Shown piece after piece: positions 5,146-12,793 of a stretch of DNA of 21,552 nucleotides; positions within the stretch are counted from its first letter, which is position 1; each line of letters opens with the position of its first letter. Below the pieces are notes generated by a model, which worked only from the letters and a program-made list of their open reading frames with translations, had not been told where the DNA came from and ran no database searches. The stretch is from NCBI GenBank assembly GCA_964355855.1, contig CAYHFD010000015.1:1-21552 (forward strand). The letters are read 5' to 3'. This stretch comes from XYD1-FULL-44-32 sp964355855 (GTDB taxonomy: Bacteria > Patescibacteriota > Minisyncoccia > Phycocordibacterales > XYD1-FULL-46-19). The translations under genes were made by a program, and so were the position numbers.

Positions 5146-5583
5146 ATGAAAATAATCAGCCCCTCATTTAAAGATGGCGACCCAATACCGGTTAGATATA
5201 CTCCGGCTGGGAAAAATATTGCCCCGCCACTAAAATTTTCTGATGTGCCACGACAGACAATGTCTTTAGTAATAATGGTCGAGGACTTGGGTGGTCAAGC
5301 TGGAACTTGGACGCATTGGCTAATTTGGAATATTCCCGCCAATACTGAATATATCCCATCCGGTTTGGTCCCCCCGGGTGCCAATCAAGGAGTGAATAGT
5401 TTTGGCACGATTGGTTATAGTGGCCCACATCCGATTTCCGGCCGCCACGCCTATTTTTTTAGGCTAATTGCTTTAAATATTAGAATAAACCTAAGTCAGG
5501 GAGCTAGCCGTGAACAATTAGAAAAGGAAACTTTTGGGCATATTCTTGATGAAGCGGAACTTGTTGCTTATTATGGACAATAA
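5146..5583 (+). CDS. PEBP-family (YbhB/YbcL, Raf-kinase-inhibitor-like) protein
   Basis: A 145-residue soluble protein matching the bacterial PEBP fold in full. It has PSFKDGDPIPVRYTPAGKNIAPPL at the N-terminus, GTWTHWLIWNIP around His57, and the anion-pocket segment GPHPISGRHAYFFRLIAL (93-110). The usual DPDAP loop after VED is replaced by DLGGQ (47-51), and the usual GPxPP has Ile97 in place of the second proline, so the ligand pocket is altered. The bacterial family has no settled reaction. It lacks a signal peptide and is probably cytoplasmic. There is no Shine-Dalgarno. It converges on the DUF378 gene, with a two-way terminator between them. Confidence 0.9.
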   Translation: MKIISPSFKDGDPIPVRYTPAGKNIAPPLKFSDVPRQTMSLVIMVEDLGGQAGTWTHWLIWNIPANTEYIPSGLVPPGANQGVNSFGTIGYSGPHPISGRHAYFFRLIALNIRINLSQGASREQLEKETFGHILDEAELVAYYGQ

Positions 5584-5592
5584 TCACCCAAG

Positions 5593-5630
5593 AAAATCCC
5601 GGGCCAGATAAATATCTGGCCCGGGATTTT
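5593..5630. terminator. Bidirectional terminator between convergent genes
   Basis: A perfect 18-bp inverted repeat (5593-5610 and 5613-5630) with a 2-base centre. The arms start AAAATCCCGGGCC, so each strand ends in TTTT. It sits 10 bases after the PEBP gene and 14 bases after the oppositely oriented DUF378 gene. Confidence 0.9.
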
Positions 5631-5643
5631 CATGATACTAAAT

Positions 5644-5880
5644 TTAAGTTGAAACCTTGCAAGATTTACACCGACAACCAAAAAGGCTTACTACTGCTCC
5701 GATGCCCACTAATATGTAAACAATATTTTCTACCACTGGCCACTGACTCAAAATAGCATTTATCACATTCCAATCTTTAGTCAAAAAGTAGCCAATACCA
5801 ACTAGCCCCCAGTTTAGGCCGCCAATAGCAACTAATAACCAGGCCAAACCAGATACTCCACATTTTTTATTTCCAATCAT
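5644..5880 (-). CDS. DUF378-family small membrane protein
   Basis: A 78-residue protein with two membrane helices, matching DUF378 (PF04070; YuzA-like). It contains the conserved GLNWGLVGIGYF after the first helix (residues about 9-31) and IVYILVGIGAVVSLF as the second (about 53-67). The tail CRCKSC is unusual: with Cys7 near the N-terminus (KKCGVSG), it could form a metal or disulfide site near the membrane. Function in the family is unknown. The start at 5880 has no Shine-Dalgarno. On the minus strand a TATACT (5934-5929) about 50 bases upstream may be its -10 box. Confidence 0.85.
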   Translation of the reverse strand: MIGNKKCGVSGLAWLLVAIGGLNWGLVGIGYFLTKDWNVINAILSQWPVVENIVYILVGIGAVVSLFGCRCKSCKVST

Positions 5881-5982
5881 GATATTTACGATATAAATAA
5901 TAAATCGACCTTTCCTTATTTGTATTGTAGTATACTAGGGTTCGTTTTATTGTAACAGTAACTTTTTACACATATTTAAATC

Positions 5983-6684
5983 ATGACTAAATCAATGATA
6001 ATTGTGGGATTGGTAATTATAATTTTGGGTGGGCTGTGGTTGGTAACAAGTCGTGACAGTAATATTGTCGTTGATACAAATAAAGACAATGCCAGTTCGA
6101 CGGTTGATAATATAGAACCAAGCTTGCCTGCCGATGGCCGGTATAACCTTAATTCCTTAGATAGTTTAGTAAGCTGGAGGGGGACAAAAACCTTAATCAA
6201 GGGCTATGAAGATACCGGAACTCTTAAAATCAAAGAGGGAACTTTTACCATTGAAAATGGAGTAGTCACCGCTGGGACAATTGCCTTTGATATGAATTCG
6301 ATTGAAGCTTCGGCTACCACTAACACAGTAGCTGGTGTCGGCAATTTAACCAAACATCTTAAATCAGCCGATTTTCTTGAGGTCGATAAATTTCCAGTGT
6401 CGTCATTTGTTTTAACAACCGCGGAACCAGTCGGTGGTTCCGCTGGGGGCACTTTTATTTTTATGGGCAACCTAACCATAAAAGGAGCAACTAACGAAGT
6501 TCAATTTCCAATTCATTTTGGTAAAGATAACAATCGTCTAGTATTGGTTGGTGAATTTGAGCTAGATCGTACCAAGTGGGGTATTAAATATGGCTCGGGT
6601 CAATTTTTTCAAGATTTGGGTGACAAGATAATCAGTGATCAAGTAGAAATTAAATTTCAGGCAGTCGCGGACAAGGCTTTGTAA
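5983..6684 (+). CDS. Membrane-anchored YceI-family (isoprenoid/lipid-binding) protein
   Basis: A 233-residue protein with an N-terminal hydrophobic anchor (IIVGLVIIILGGLWLV, residues about 6-21), a polar linker to about residue 50, and a full YceI-like beta barrel. Recognisable segments are GRYNLNSLDSLVSWRGTK, GTIAFDMNSIEA, LTKHLKSADFLEVDKFPVSSF, GNLTIKGATNEVQFP and ELDRTKWGIKYGSG. YceI-like proteins bind long amphiphiles such as polyisoprenoids; here the anchor would hold it on the outer face of the membrane. There is no lipobox cysteine, so it is a membrane-anchored rather than lipidated form. A TATACT box at 5931-5936 lies about 46 bases upstream. A hairpin at 6706-6743 follows the stop. 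Confidence 0.88.
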   Translation: MTKSMIIVGLVIIILGGLWLVTSRDSNIVVDTNKDNASSTVDNIEPSLPADGRYNLNSLDSLVSWRGTKTLIKGYEDTGTLKIKEGTFTIENGVVTAGTIAFDMNSIEASATTNTVAGVGNLTKHLKSADFLEVDKFPVSSFVLTTAEPVGGSAGGTFIFMGNLTIKGATNEVQFPIHFGKDNNRLVLVGEFELDRTKWGIKYGSGQFFQDLGDKIISDQVEIKFQAVADKAL

Positions 6685-6705
6685 ATAACCTATTCAATCA
6701 AATTA

Positions 6706-6743
6706 AATCACCCCCAAGCGCCCACGGGCGCTTGGGGGTGATT
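6706..6743 (+). terminator. Strong GC hairpin after the YceI gene
   Basis: Perfect 18-bp arms (6706-6723 and 6726-6743) with a 2-base centre and core CACCCCCAAGCGCCC. Only a short ATTGT follows on the plus strand, so termination may rely on the stem or a factor. Confidence 0.7.
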
Positions 6744-6792
6744 GTCCACAATCTATATTTTCCCCACTATCCACTTTTATTTTTTGTGGACA

Positions 6793-6801
6793 TGATATAA
6801 T
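6793..6801 (+). promoter_or_regulatory. Extended -10 promoter, leaderless start
   Basis: TG-A-TATAAT (6793-6801) ends 6 bases before the ATG at 6808, so transcription should begin at the start codon itself. Confidence 0.65.
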
Positions 6802-6807
6802 AAATAC

Positions 6808-7161
6808 ATGCAGGAAATTGTATCAGCCCCAATCTTTGTTTTTATCACTGGTATCGCTGAAGTATTGATTGTAATTTTTGCCGCGATTGTTTTTGCTTAT
6901 GCCATTATTATTGCGCGCAATATTGCCGATCTAACTAAAATTGCCAAAAAGGAGGCAGATAATATTGCCCGAGATTTAGAAGAGGCAAGGGACGATATAA
7001 AAAGTGGTGTCGAAATGACTAAAAAAAGAATTGGTATACTGGTCAGTGCTTTGTCGGCCCAGCGGGCTTTAAGTTTTATAATAAACGGAGCTGGACGAGT
7101 GATAAAGAAAAAAGCTCGTTCTAAAAAACGTCGGGCCCAAAAGACAAACGATGCAGTTTAA
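6808..7161 (+). CDS. Membrane-anchored coiled-coil protein, 117 residues
   Basis: Residues about 8-36 form one long hydrophobic helix (FVFITGIAEVLIVIFAAIVFAYAIIIA, broken here as two turns of a single span). Residues about 37-75 are charged and heptad-like (LTKIAKKEADNIARDLEEARDDIK), probably a coiled coil. The C-terminus is very basic (KKKARSKKRRAQK), which may bind nucleic acid or acidic lipid headgroups. It resembles the general plan of DUF948/YtxH-type proteins, but I do not claim membership. It is first in a pair with the 7182-7583 gene, 20 bases apart and with similar architecture, so the two may work together at the membrane. Confidence 0.75.
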   Translation: MQEIVSAPIFVFITGIAEVLIVIFAAIVFAYAIIIARNIADLTKIAKKEADNIARDLEEARDDIKSGVEMTKKRIGILVSALSAQRALSFIINGAGRVIKKKARSKKRRAQKTNDAV

Positions 7162-7181
7162 CAGTTAAGCAGTAATAATTT

Positions 7182-7583
7182 ATGACAGTAAATACAAAAA
7201 AAGGTGGTAAAGATGTGGGTTTGGCGACAGGGCTGGCGGTTGGGGCGGGTTTAATTGCCGCCGCCGGTGGATATTTTCTTTATGGTCCAAATGGTAAAAG
7301 TAATCGTAAGAAGGTTCGAGCGTGGGGCATAAAAGCGCGAGGCGAAGTATTACATGAAATTGAAAGGATGAAAGATGTTACCGCCGATGGTTATGTCCAA
7401 GCGGTTGATAAAGTTATGGCCAAATATGAAAAAATGAAGGATATCAGTGGCCCAGAAATAGATGAACTAAAGGGCGAGTTAAAACGTTATTGGAAAAGGA
7501 TAGTCGCCGATGTAAAATCAAAAACCGGCCAAACAAAAAAGACTGGGGCCAAAAAGAAAATTGTGACTAAAAAAAGTAAATAA
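7182..7583 (+). CDS. YtxH-like membrane-anchored basic protein, 133 residues
   Basis: A short polar N-terminus is followed by a glycine-rich membrane helix (LATGLAVGAGLIAAAGGYFLY, residues about 14-34), then GPNGKSNRKKVRAW and a long helical region (GEVLHEIERMKDV...DELKGELKRYWKRI). The tail is Lys-rich (TKKTGAKKKIVTKKSK). The Gly-rich helix followed by xGKxxRKKxxxW resembles YtxH-like proteins (PF12732), which have no known reaction. There is no Shine-Dalgarno; it is 20 bases behind the previous gene and ends at a terminator, so the two form an operon. Confidence 0.75.
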   Translation: MTVNTKKGGKDVGLATGLAVGAGLIAAAGGYFLYGPNGKSNRKKVRAWGIKARGEVLHEIERMKDVTADGYVQAVDKVMAKYEKMKDISGPEIDELKGELKRYWKRIVADVKSKTGQTKKTGAKKKIVTKKSK

Positions 7584-7591
7584 TCTAAAAG

Positions 7592-7616
7592 CGCCCCACA
7601 TGAATGGGGCGTTTTT
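7592..7616 (+). terminator. Intrinsic terminator
   Basis: Stem CGCCCC/GGGGCG (7592-7597 and 7606-7611) with an 8-base loop, followed by T5 (7612-7616), 9 bases after the stop at 7583. Confidence 0.85.
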
Positions 7617-7632
7617 AGATAACTAAAATAAT

Positions 7633-8169
7633 ATGTGGCATTTGTTGGATATAAAAATAGCAGAATTTAGTGTATTTATTCGAACCGGAATTCTGACCGA
7701 TTTTTTTCTGTTTGTTACCTCATTAGCTGATGGTGTTGGGGTGATTTTTTTCTTAGCTTTAGTGATTTTTTCGTTTTTCTTGATTGGGCGTTATCGGGCC
7801 GGTTTATCAATTTTTTTTGGTACCGCTCTGGCTTGGTGTACTCAATTTTTAATCAAAATTATGATTGTCCGTCCAAGACCAAACTTTTCGGCTTTAGTCG
7901 AAGCCAATGGCTATTCTTTTCCTAGTGGTCACGCTTTGGTTAGCGCTACCTTATTTGGTCTGGTGGCTTACTATTTAATTTGTCGGTTTAAAAGTTTTAG
8001 ACAGCGATTGGTAATAATAGCCATGGCATTAATTTTGCCGTTTTTGGTTGGTATTTCTCGTATTTATCTTGGGGTACATTGGACTACCGATGTCTTAGTT
8101 GGGTGGGCATTAGGACTCGTTGTCTGGGGATTTACTATCTGGCTTTTTACCGCACAAAAGTTAAAATAA
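7633..8169 (+). CDS. PAP2-superfamily membrane phosphatase
   Basis: A 178-residue protein with about five membrane helices and all three phosphatase motifs of the PAP2 superfamily: K-x6-RP (Lys75 to Arg82-Pro83), PSGH (97-100, catalytic acid His100) and SR-x3-GxH-x3-D (Ser142 to Asp153, nucleophile His149). Such enzymes remove phosphate from lipids such as undecaprenyl pyrophosphate, phosphatidate or phosphatidylglycerophosphate on the outer face of the membrane; the substrate is not decided by these motifs. The YihY/BrkB gene begins 4 bases after its stop, so they share a transcript. There is no Shine-Dalgarno. Confidence 0.92.
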   Translation: MWHLLDIKIAEFSVFIRTGILTDFFLFVTSLADGVGVIFFLALVIFSFFLIGRYRAGLSIFFGTALAWCTQFLIKIMIVRPRPNFSALVEANGYSFPSGHALVSATLFGLVAYYLICRFKSFRQRLVIIAMALILPFLVGISRIYLGVHWTTDVLVGWALGLVVWGFTIWLFTAQKLK

Positions 8170-8173
8170 ATTC

Positions 8174-9037
8174 ATGTCAAATAACAGCTCGGTAAAATAT
8201 ATTCCACAACTAGTTAGGGAATATAAACAAGATCGCGTCGCCCTTTATTCAGCGGCAATAGCCTATCATGCTATTTTTTCTTTAGCCCCGATTGTTATTT
8301 TGGTAACTTCATTTTGGGGTTTTTGGATTGGTCGAGAAAGAGCCATGGATATATCGGTAACAGTGATTGGGCGGTTATTTGGTGAGACGGGTATTAGATT
8401 TTATGAATCTGCCCTCTCTTCTGCTTTTGTTAATACTTCTGGACTATTTGCTTTGCTGGCGGTTATTCTGGTTGTTTATGGAACCATGCGTTTGTTTAAA
8501 AATGCCCACTCGGCTTTCGCTGATATTTTTAACTTCGAAATTGAAGGGGAGACAATTATTGAAAAAACTGTTCATGTCCAAGCTTGGTCGGCGGTATATT
8601 TGGTTTTATTGCTGGTTATTGTTTTTATTTTTGCTCTTTTAAATATTGTTGTAAATGTGTCGAGTAAATTTTTGGTTGCCTATTTAGCCTTTAGTGTTCC
8701 TGTGTTTTTGGTAGTTGCTCTTAATTATATTGGAACCTATCTATTTACCATATTTATTTTTGCGACGATTTACCGTTTTACTTCTAGACGAAGGGTTTCT
8801 TGGGTCGCTGCTATTTCTGGTGGGGTAATCGGTGGTTTTTTGTTTACTTTTACTAGTACTCTCTTTGGTTTGTATGTTTTTTACAGTTCAGTTATTCCAC
8901 TCTATGGTGCAGCTAGCTTTCTGGTGGCGGTTGTGTTGTGGACATATTATGCCGTTCAAGCCTTGCTCTTAGGGGCCGAAGCGGCCAAGGTTCACGAATG
9001 TCGCTACCCTCGGCACCGGCAAAAGGTCTGTTTATAG
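8174..9037 (+). CDS. YihY/BrkB-family inner-membrane protein
   Basis: A 287-residue protein with six predicted membrane helices and the family's landmarks (PF03631): DRVALYSAAIAYHAIFSLAPIVI near the N-terminus, a large amphipathic loop after GTMRLFKNAHSAFADIF, FIFATIYRFTSRRRVSW in the middle and SSVIPLYGAASFLVAVVLWTYYAVQALLLGAE near the end. The SVIPLYGAASFLVAVVLW segment is the most characteristic. It was once annotated as ribonuclease BN by mistake; the family is a membrane protein of uncertain, probably transport-related, function. It follows the PAP2 gene by 4 bases. The C-terminus ends soon after the last helix (HECRYPRHRQKVCL). Confidence 0.9.
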   Translation: MSNNSSVKYIPQLVREYKQDRVALYSAAIAYHAIFSLAPIVILVTSFWGFWIGRERAMDISVTVIGRLFGETGIRFYESALSSAFVNTSGLFALLAVILVVYGTMRLFKNAHSAFADIFNFEIEGETIIEKTVHVQAWSAVYLVLLLVIVFIFALLNIVVNVSSKFLVAYLAFSVPVFLVVALNYIGTYLFTIFIFATIYRFTSRRRVSWVAAISGGVIGGFLFTFTSTLFGLYVFYSSVIPLYGAASFLVAVVLWTYYAVQALLLGAEAAKVHECRYPRHRQKVCL

Positions 9038-9055
9038 GTTCTCAAAATAAATAAT

Positions 9056-9112
9056 CCGCTCGCCGCAATACCTCGAGGCTCTGTCCCGAGGATAGGACGA
9101 GTGGGTATTTAT
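9056..9112 (+). terminator. Nested hairpin, probable terminator after YihY gene
   Basis: Outer stem CCGCTCG/CGAGTGG (9056-9062 and 9098-9104, one G-U pair) encloses CCTCG/CGAGG (9071-9075 and 9087-9091), followed by the T-rich TATTTATTT. It also shows that an in-frame GTG at 9101 is not the start of the next gene. Confidence 0.5.
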
Positions 9113-9126
9113 TTGTTAACAACTAG

Positions 9127-9135
9127 TGTTATACT
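9127..9135 (+). promoter_or_regulatory. Extended -10 promoter, leaderless start
   Basis: TG-T-TATACT (9127-9135) ends 7 bases before the ATG at 9143. This fixes that ATG as the start and predicts a leaderless message. Confidence 0.6.
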
Positions 9136-9142
9136 AAGTCAT

Positions 9143-10222
9143 ATGAATGATGTGATAAAAAGTCGTACTCTCCAGCTATATTTTTTTGGTGTTTTGTTTC
9201 TGGTGGCCGGTTTTTTGACAGTCTTAGTTCTATGGCCTTTTTTAAATAGTATTGCTATTGCTTTTGTTCTAGCTATTGTGTTTAAACCAGTTTATCGGTA
9301 TCTTGAGAAAAAATTAAAATTTCCCCCTTTTTTAGCATCCGTTTTAACAGTATTTTTATTGGTAGTTGCAATTGCCTTACCACTGTCTTTACTGTTGACA
9401 CAAATTTTACATGAAGCGCTGGACGTATCGATATATTTAGTTAGTGCTGATTCGGCATCTTATTTCAATAAAATTGCTTTGTCGGCTGAAACTTATGTTC
9501 AAAAAATATTACCTGAATTTAAGTTTGATCTTCAGACATATACCAGCCAATTTTCTTCTGGGGTAATACGCGGCGCTCTTCAAAATTGGAGTGTTATAAC
9601 CTCCGGGACCCTGTCTGTTTTGCAGGGGCTACTAGGTTTTGTGATTGCTTTAGTGACGATGTTTTTCTTGTTTAAGGATGGACCAGAATTGCGTCGGAGT
9701 ATTATTCGCTATAGTCCTTTGTCAGAAGAGCTAGACCGCAAAATAATGCAAAAACTAGAGGACACTATAAACTCAGTTATTCGGGGTTCTTTTGCCGTGG
9801 CCATTATTCAGGGTATCTTGGCTGGTTTTGGTCTTATGGTATTTAATGTGCCCAATCCGGCCCTTTGGGGCGTCCTGGCGGCCGTTGGGGCCCTAATACC
9901 GGGGTTGGGAACTGCTATAGTTCTAATACCGGCTGTTATTTATTTGTTTTTTGTTTCCACTCCATTTGCGACTCTTGGACTTTTGATCTGGAGCGTTTTA
10001 GTGGTTGGTCTAATTGACAATGTCCTTCGTCCATATTTTTATGCCAAGGGAACCAAAATTCATCCTGTCCTTATTCTTTTGTCGGTTTTAGGTGGAATAT
10101 CGGTATTTGGTCCACTTGGTTTTGTTTTTGGGCCACTTATTTTATCACTCTTCTTTACCCTGCTAGAAACACATCATTTGTTTATTTCTGATGATAGTCC
10201 GGGTAAGAAGATTGATAGTTAA
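9143..10222 (+). CDS. AI-2E-family (PerM/TqsA-like) permease
   Basis: A 359-residue protein typical in length for the AI-2E transporter family (PF01594). The N-terminus has tandem helices (LYFFGVLFLVAGFLTVLVLW, IAIAFVLAIVFKPVYRYLEK). A central amphipathic region follows, then FFLFKDGPELRR. The conserved block is GSFAVAIIQGILAGFGLMVFNVPNPALWGVLAAVGALIPGLGTAIVLIPAVIYLF. The end carries DNVLRPYFYAKGTKIHPVLILLSVLGGISVFGPLGFVFGPLILSL, the strongest signature. Members have been linked to export of small molecules or Na+/H+ antiport; AI-2 transport should not be assumed. The start is the ATG directly after a TATACT box. It lies alone between terminator-like structure and the next gene. Confidence 0.93.
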   Translation: MNDVIKSRTLQLYFFGVLFLVAGFLTVLVLWPFLNSIAIAFVLAIVFKPVYRYLEKKLKFPPFLASVLTVFLLVVAIALPLSLLLTQILHEALDVSIYLVSADSASYFNKIALSAETYVQKILPEFKFDLQTYTSQFSSGVIRGALQNWSVITSGTLSVLQGLLGFVIALVTMFFLFKDGPELRRSIIRYSPLSEELDRKIMQKLEDTINSVIRGSFAVAIIQGILAGFGLMVFNVPNPALWGVLAAVGALIPGLGTAIVLIPAVIYLFFVSTPFATLGLLIWSVLVVGLIDNVLRPYFYAKGTKIHPVLILLSVLGGISVFGPLGFVFGPLILSLFFTLLETHHLFISDDSPGKKIDS

Positions 10223-10267
10223 TTTTATTTTGAGTGCTTAAATTTTATTACCGACTAACCAAAAAAA

Positions 10268-11023
10268 ATGACTAAAAAGAAATTGATTTTTATTGTTATT
10301 TTACTAATTATTATTTTTGGTGGTTTAGTGTGGTGGTTAGAATCATCTAGACCAGAAGGAAATGGCGATGAAGAAGTTAAACCAGAACTGATCGATTTTA
10401 CTTATGACGGTGCTTCTAGGCAGTTTTTAGTGATTGGTAAAAATTTAACTAGTGTTGATGTGGTGGGTGTGCCAACCAGTGCAGACACCAATGAAGATGA
10501 GTATGAAAAAATGGGCGAGATGGTTATCGATAATGAGTCTGATATTCAAAATTGGATACTGCCGGTTCCCAAGTACCCCATGGCTATTACTGAAATATTA
10601 GCTATTGCTCGAAATGAAAACGAGGAAGCGGTGGGTCGTATGTCATTGGCCATAAAAGGAGCGACCGAAATATATAATACCCTTTGGCTCCAAGTTCCTT
10701 TTGAGGAAGCGGTTTTGTCAGTTGGCGAGTCGTTTACCACTGAAAATCTGACTATAAAATTAGTAGACATTGCTGAAGATAGTCGTTGTCCAATTGGAGT
10801 TGAATGTATTCAAGCGGGTAGAATAACCACAGATATAGAAATAACAATGGATGGTAAAATTAGCATGATTAGTTTGCGAAGCGATGAGGGTGAAAGAAAA
10901 ATCGGTGAAAACTTTTTTATTAATATTGTGAAAATTGAACCACCGGCCAAAGAAGGCAAAACTTTGGCGGCCACCGATTATATAATTTCTTTTTATGTGA
11001 CAAAAGAAATAGAAAAGATTTAA
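10268..11023 (+). CDS. Membrane-anchored extracytoplasmic protein with DSRCP...CIxAG motif
   Basis: Residues about 5-23 are a membrane anchor (KLIFIVILLIIIFGGLVWW); the rest (25-251) lies outside. Residues about 37-135 look like an Ig-like/IPT beta domain (LIDFTYDGASRQFLVIGKNL ... AIARNENEEAVGRMSLAIKG). Residues about 139-248 form a second beta-rich domain with EDSRCPIGVECIQAG (Cys174, Cys180). This DSRCP-x3-C(I/V)xxG signature occurs in bacterial secreted proteins of unknown function, and the two cysteines could form a disulfide. There is no lipobox. It follows the permease by 45 bases, and its RNA may continue from it. Function unassigned. Confidence 0.8.
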   Translation: MTKKKLIFIVILLIIIFGGLVWWLESSRPEGNGDEEVKPELIDFTYDGASRQFLVIGKNLTSVDVVGVPTSADTNEDEYEKMGEMVIDNESDIQNWILPVPKYPMAITEILAIARNENEEAVGRMSLAIKGATEIYNTLWLQVPFEEAVLSVGESFTTENLTIKLVDIAEDSRCPIGVECIQAGRITTDIEITMDGKISMISLRSDEGERKIGENFFINIVKIEPPAKEGKTLAATDYIISFYVTKEIEKI

Positions 11024-11054
11024 AAAATTGGTTTACTGCTAGTCATAACAAGTC

Positions 11055-11063
11055 TGCTATAAT
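11055..11063 (+). promoter_or_regulatory. Extended -10 promoter of the helicase gene
   Basis: TG-C-TATAAT (11055-11063) with the ATG at 11073; the predicted leader is 2-3 bases. Confidence 0.65.
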
Positions 11064-11072
11064 AGGCAGATT

Positions 11073-12698
11073 ATGACCCAAGAGGAAGCGCTAGAATTGT
11101 TAAAAATGGGACACAATATATTTTTGACTGGTCCCGCTGGGTCTGGTAAGACTTTTGTGTTAAACCGCTATCGTGAGTGGTTGGATAAAAAAAATATACC
11201 CGTCGCCCTAACTGCTTCGACGGGTATTGCCGCGACCCATATTGGTGGTATTACCATTCATTCCTGGTCGGGCATGGGTATCAAGGAAAGAATTAATGAT
11301 TATGATTTGGAAAATCTATTAGAGAAGAAATATTTACACGATCGATTAAAAGAAACAATAGTGCTTATCATCGATGAAATATCTATGTTGTCGTCGGCGC
11401 AGTTAGAATCGGTGGAAAAGATTACTAAATCTTTCAGGTCAAACGATTTACCATTTGGTGGACTTCAGGTGGTGTTTTCTGGTGACTTTATGCAGTTACC
11501 ACCAATTTCTACTAATAGTCGTCCCCATTTCGCCTACGAGTCTAGTAGTTGGAAAAACGGTCGCATTAAACCTTGTTATCTCTCGACCCAACATCGCCAA
11601 ACCGATGATGGACTTTTGCGGGTTTTGTCGGCCTTGCGCGAAGAGGAAATTGACGAAGAAGTTTATGAAATATTAATGAGTCGTTACCGTAAACCAACCG
11701 AGACTGGTGTCCCACCCGCTCGGCTGTTTACCCACAATGAAGATGTTGATGCAATAAATGAACGGGAGCTATCACTTATTGTTGGCTTAACCAAAGTCTA
11801 TGGAATGTCTGGCCGTGGTTCAAAAAAATTACAAGAATCATTGGCTCGGTCTATTCTTGCGCCAGAAAGATTGTCCCTAAAAGTGGGAGCAAGGGTTATG
11901 TTTGTGCGCAATAATTTTGATTTGGGTTTTGTAAATGGAACTATGGGGGTGGTCGATTTGTTTGATCGGATGGGTATGCCAGTGGTCAAATTGGCTAGTG
12001 GAAAAAAAATAACCGTTGCGCCCGAAGTTTGGCGGATAGATGAAGACGGCAAGACCAAAGCTGAAGTGTCGCAATTGCCTCTACGGCTGGCTTGGGCTAT
12101 TACGATTCACAAAAGCCAAGGTATGAGTCTAGATGCCTTGGAGGTGGATTTGTCCAGGGCTTTTGTTCCTGGTATGGGTTATGTGGCTTTGTCGAGAGTG
12201 CGTAGCCTTAAGGGCTTAAATATATTGGGTCTAAACAATATTGCCCTGCGCACCGATCGGACAATGGCTGGAGTTGAAGCATCTTTTCGAGACATGTCTA
12301 GTCAATTTGCTCGGGGTCTGTCATTAATGTCTGCCGACCAAAAACAGAAAATAATTGATAAATTTATTAGCGAGAGTGCTAGGGCAAAAAAGGCCCCTAA
12401 AATATCAACCTATGACGAAACAAAAAAAATGGTCGAAGAGGGGATAACCTTGGCCGATATGGCTAAACGAAGAAAACTGACCGAGGAAACTATTATTGCC
12501 CATCTAGAAAAATTGGTAATTGAATTTCCTAATCTTAATCTGGATTATCTAAAACCAGCTCCCAATCGTTTACAGAAAATCAAAGAAGCATTCAAAAAAA
12601 CTGGCGATACCAAACTTTCAGCCGTGAAAAGTATTTTGCCAATATCATTTAGTTTTAAGGATATTCGGTTGGGTCGCCTTTTTCTTGACGAGAAATAG
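11073..12698 (+). CDS. PIF1-like AAA/SF1B DNA helicase with C-terminal HTH-like domain
   Basis: A 541-residue helicase. Motif I is GPAGSGKT (20-27). Motif Ia is ALTASTGIAATHIGG, motif II is IIDEISML (Asp101-Glu102), and motif III is VVFSGDFMQLPP. Motif IV/V-like segments include LFTHNEDVDAINEREL. Motif V is LAWAITIHKSQGMSLDALEVDL, and motif VI is GMGYVALSRVRSLKGL. These define PIF1/RecD-type 5'-to-3' helicases, which remove G-quadruplexes, R-loops or stalled forks. After about residue 440 come two small helical modules (YDETKKMVEEGITLADMAKRRKLTEETIIAHLEKL and RLQKIKEAFKKTGDTKLSAVKSIL). They resemble the helicase-associated HTH found at the end of RecQ and some PIF1-like proteins and would bind DNA. 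It is monocistronic with a near-leaderless start. Confidence 0.92.
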   Translation: MTQEEALELLKMGHNIFLTGPAGSGKTFVLNRYREWLDKKNIPVALTASTGIAATHIGGITIHSWSGMGIKERINDYDLENLLEKKYLHDRLKETIVLIIDEISMLSSAQLESVEKITKSFRSNDLPFGGLQVVFSGDFMQLPPISTNSRPHFAYESSSWKNGRIKPCYLSTQHRQTDDGLLRVLSALREEEIDEEVYEILMSRYRKPTETGVPPARLFTHNEDVDAINERELSLIVGLTKVYGMSGRGSKKLQESLARSILAPERLSLKVGARVMFVRNNFDLGFVNGTMGVVDLFDRMGMPVVKLASGKKITVAPEVWRIDEDGKTKAEVSQLPLRLAWAITIHKSQGMSLDALEVDLSRAFVPGMGYVALSRVRSLKGLNILGLNNIALRTDRTMAGVEASFRDMSSQFARGLSLMSADQKQKIIDKFISESARAKKAPKISTYDETKKMVEEGITLADMAKRRKLTEETIIAHLEKLVIEFPNLNLDYLKPAPNRLQKIKEAFKKTGDTKLSAVKSILPISFSFKDIRLGRLFLDEK

Positions 12699-12760
12699 TT
12701 AATTTGGAGTTATTAGTTTGTGGGGGAGACCTATTTTTTGCTATAAAACTTAATTCAAAT

Positions 12761-12766
12761 TATAAT
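12761..12766 (+). promoter_or_regulatory. -10 box of the protease gene
   Basis: A perfect TATAAT, 27 bases before the ATG at 12794. No clear -35 box or Shine-Dalgarno is visible. Confidence 0.4.
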
Positions 12767-12793
12767 TGATCTACTTTTGGCTAATTTTTTTAA

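Noticed and set aside
8174..9037. Ribonuclease BN
   Set aside because: The YihY/BrkB family carried that name by misannotation; it is an integral membrane protein with no nuclease motif.
9101..9142. Upstream GTG start of the permease
   Set aside because: The GTG lies inside a terminator-like hairpin and upstream of the TATACT box; the ATG at 9143 is correctly placed after it.
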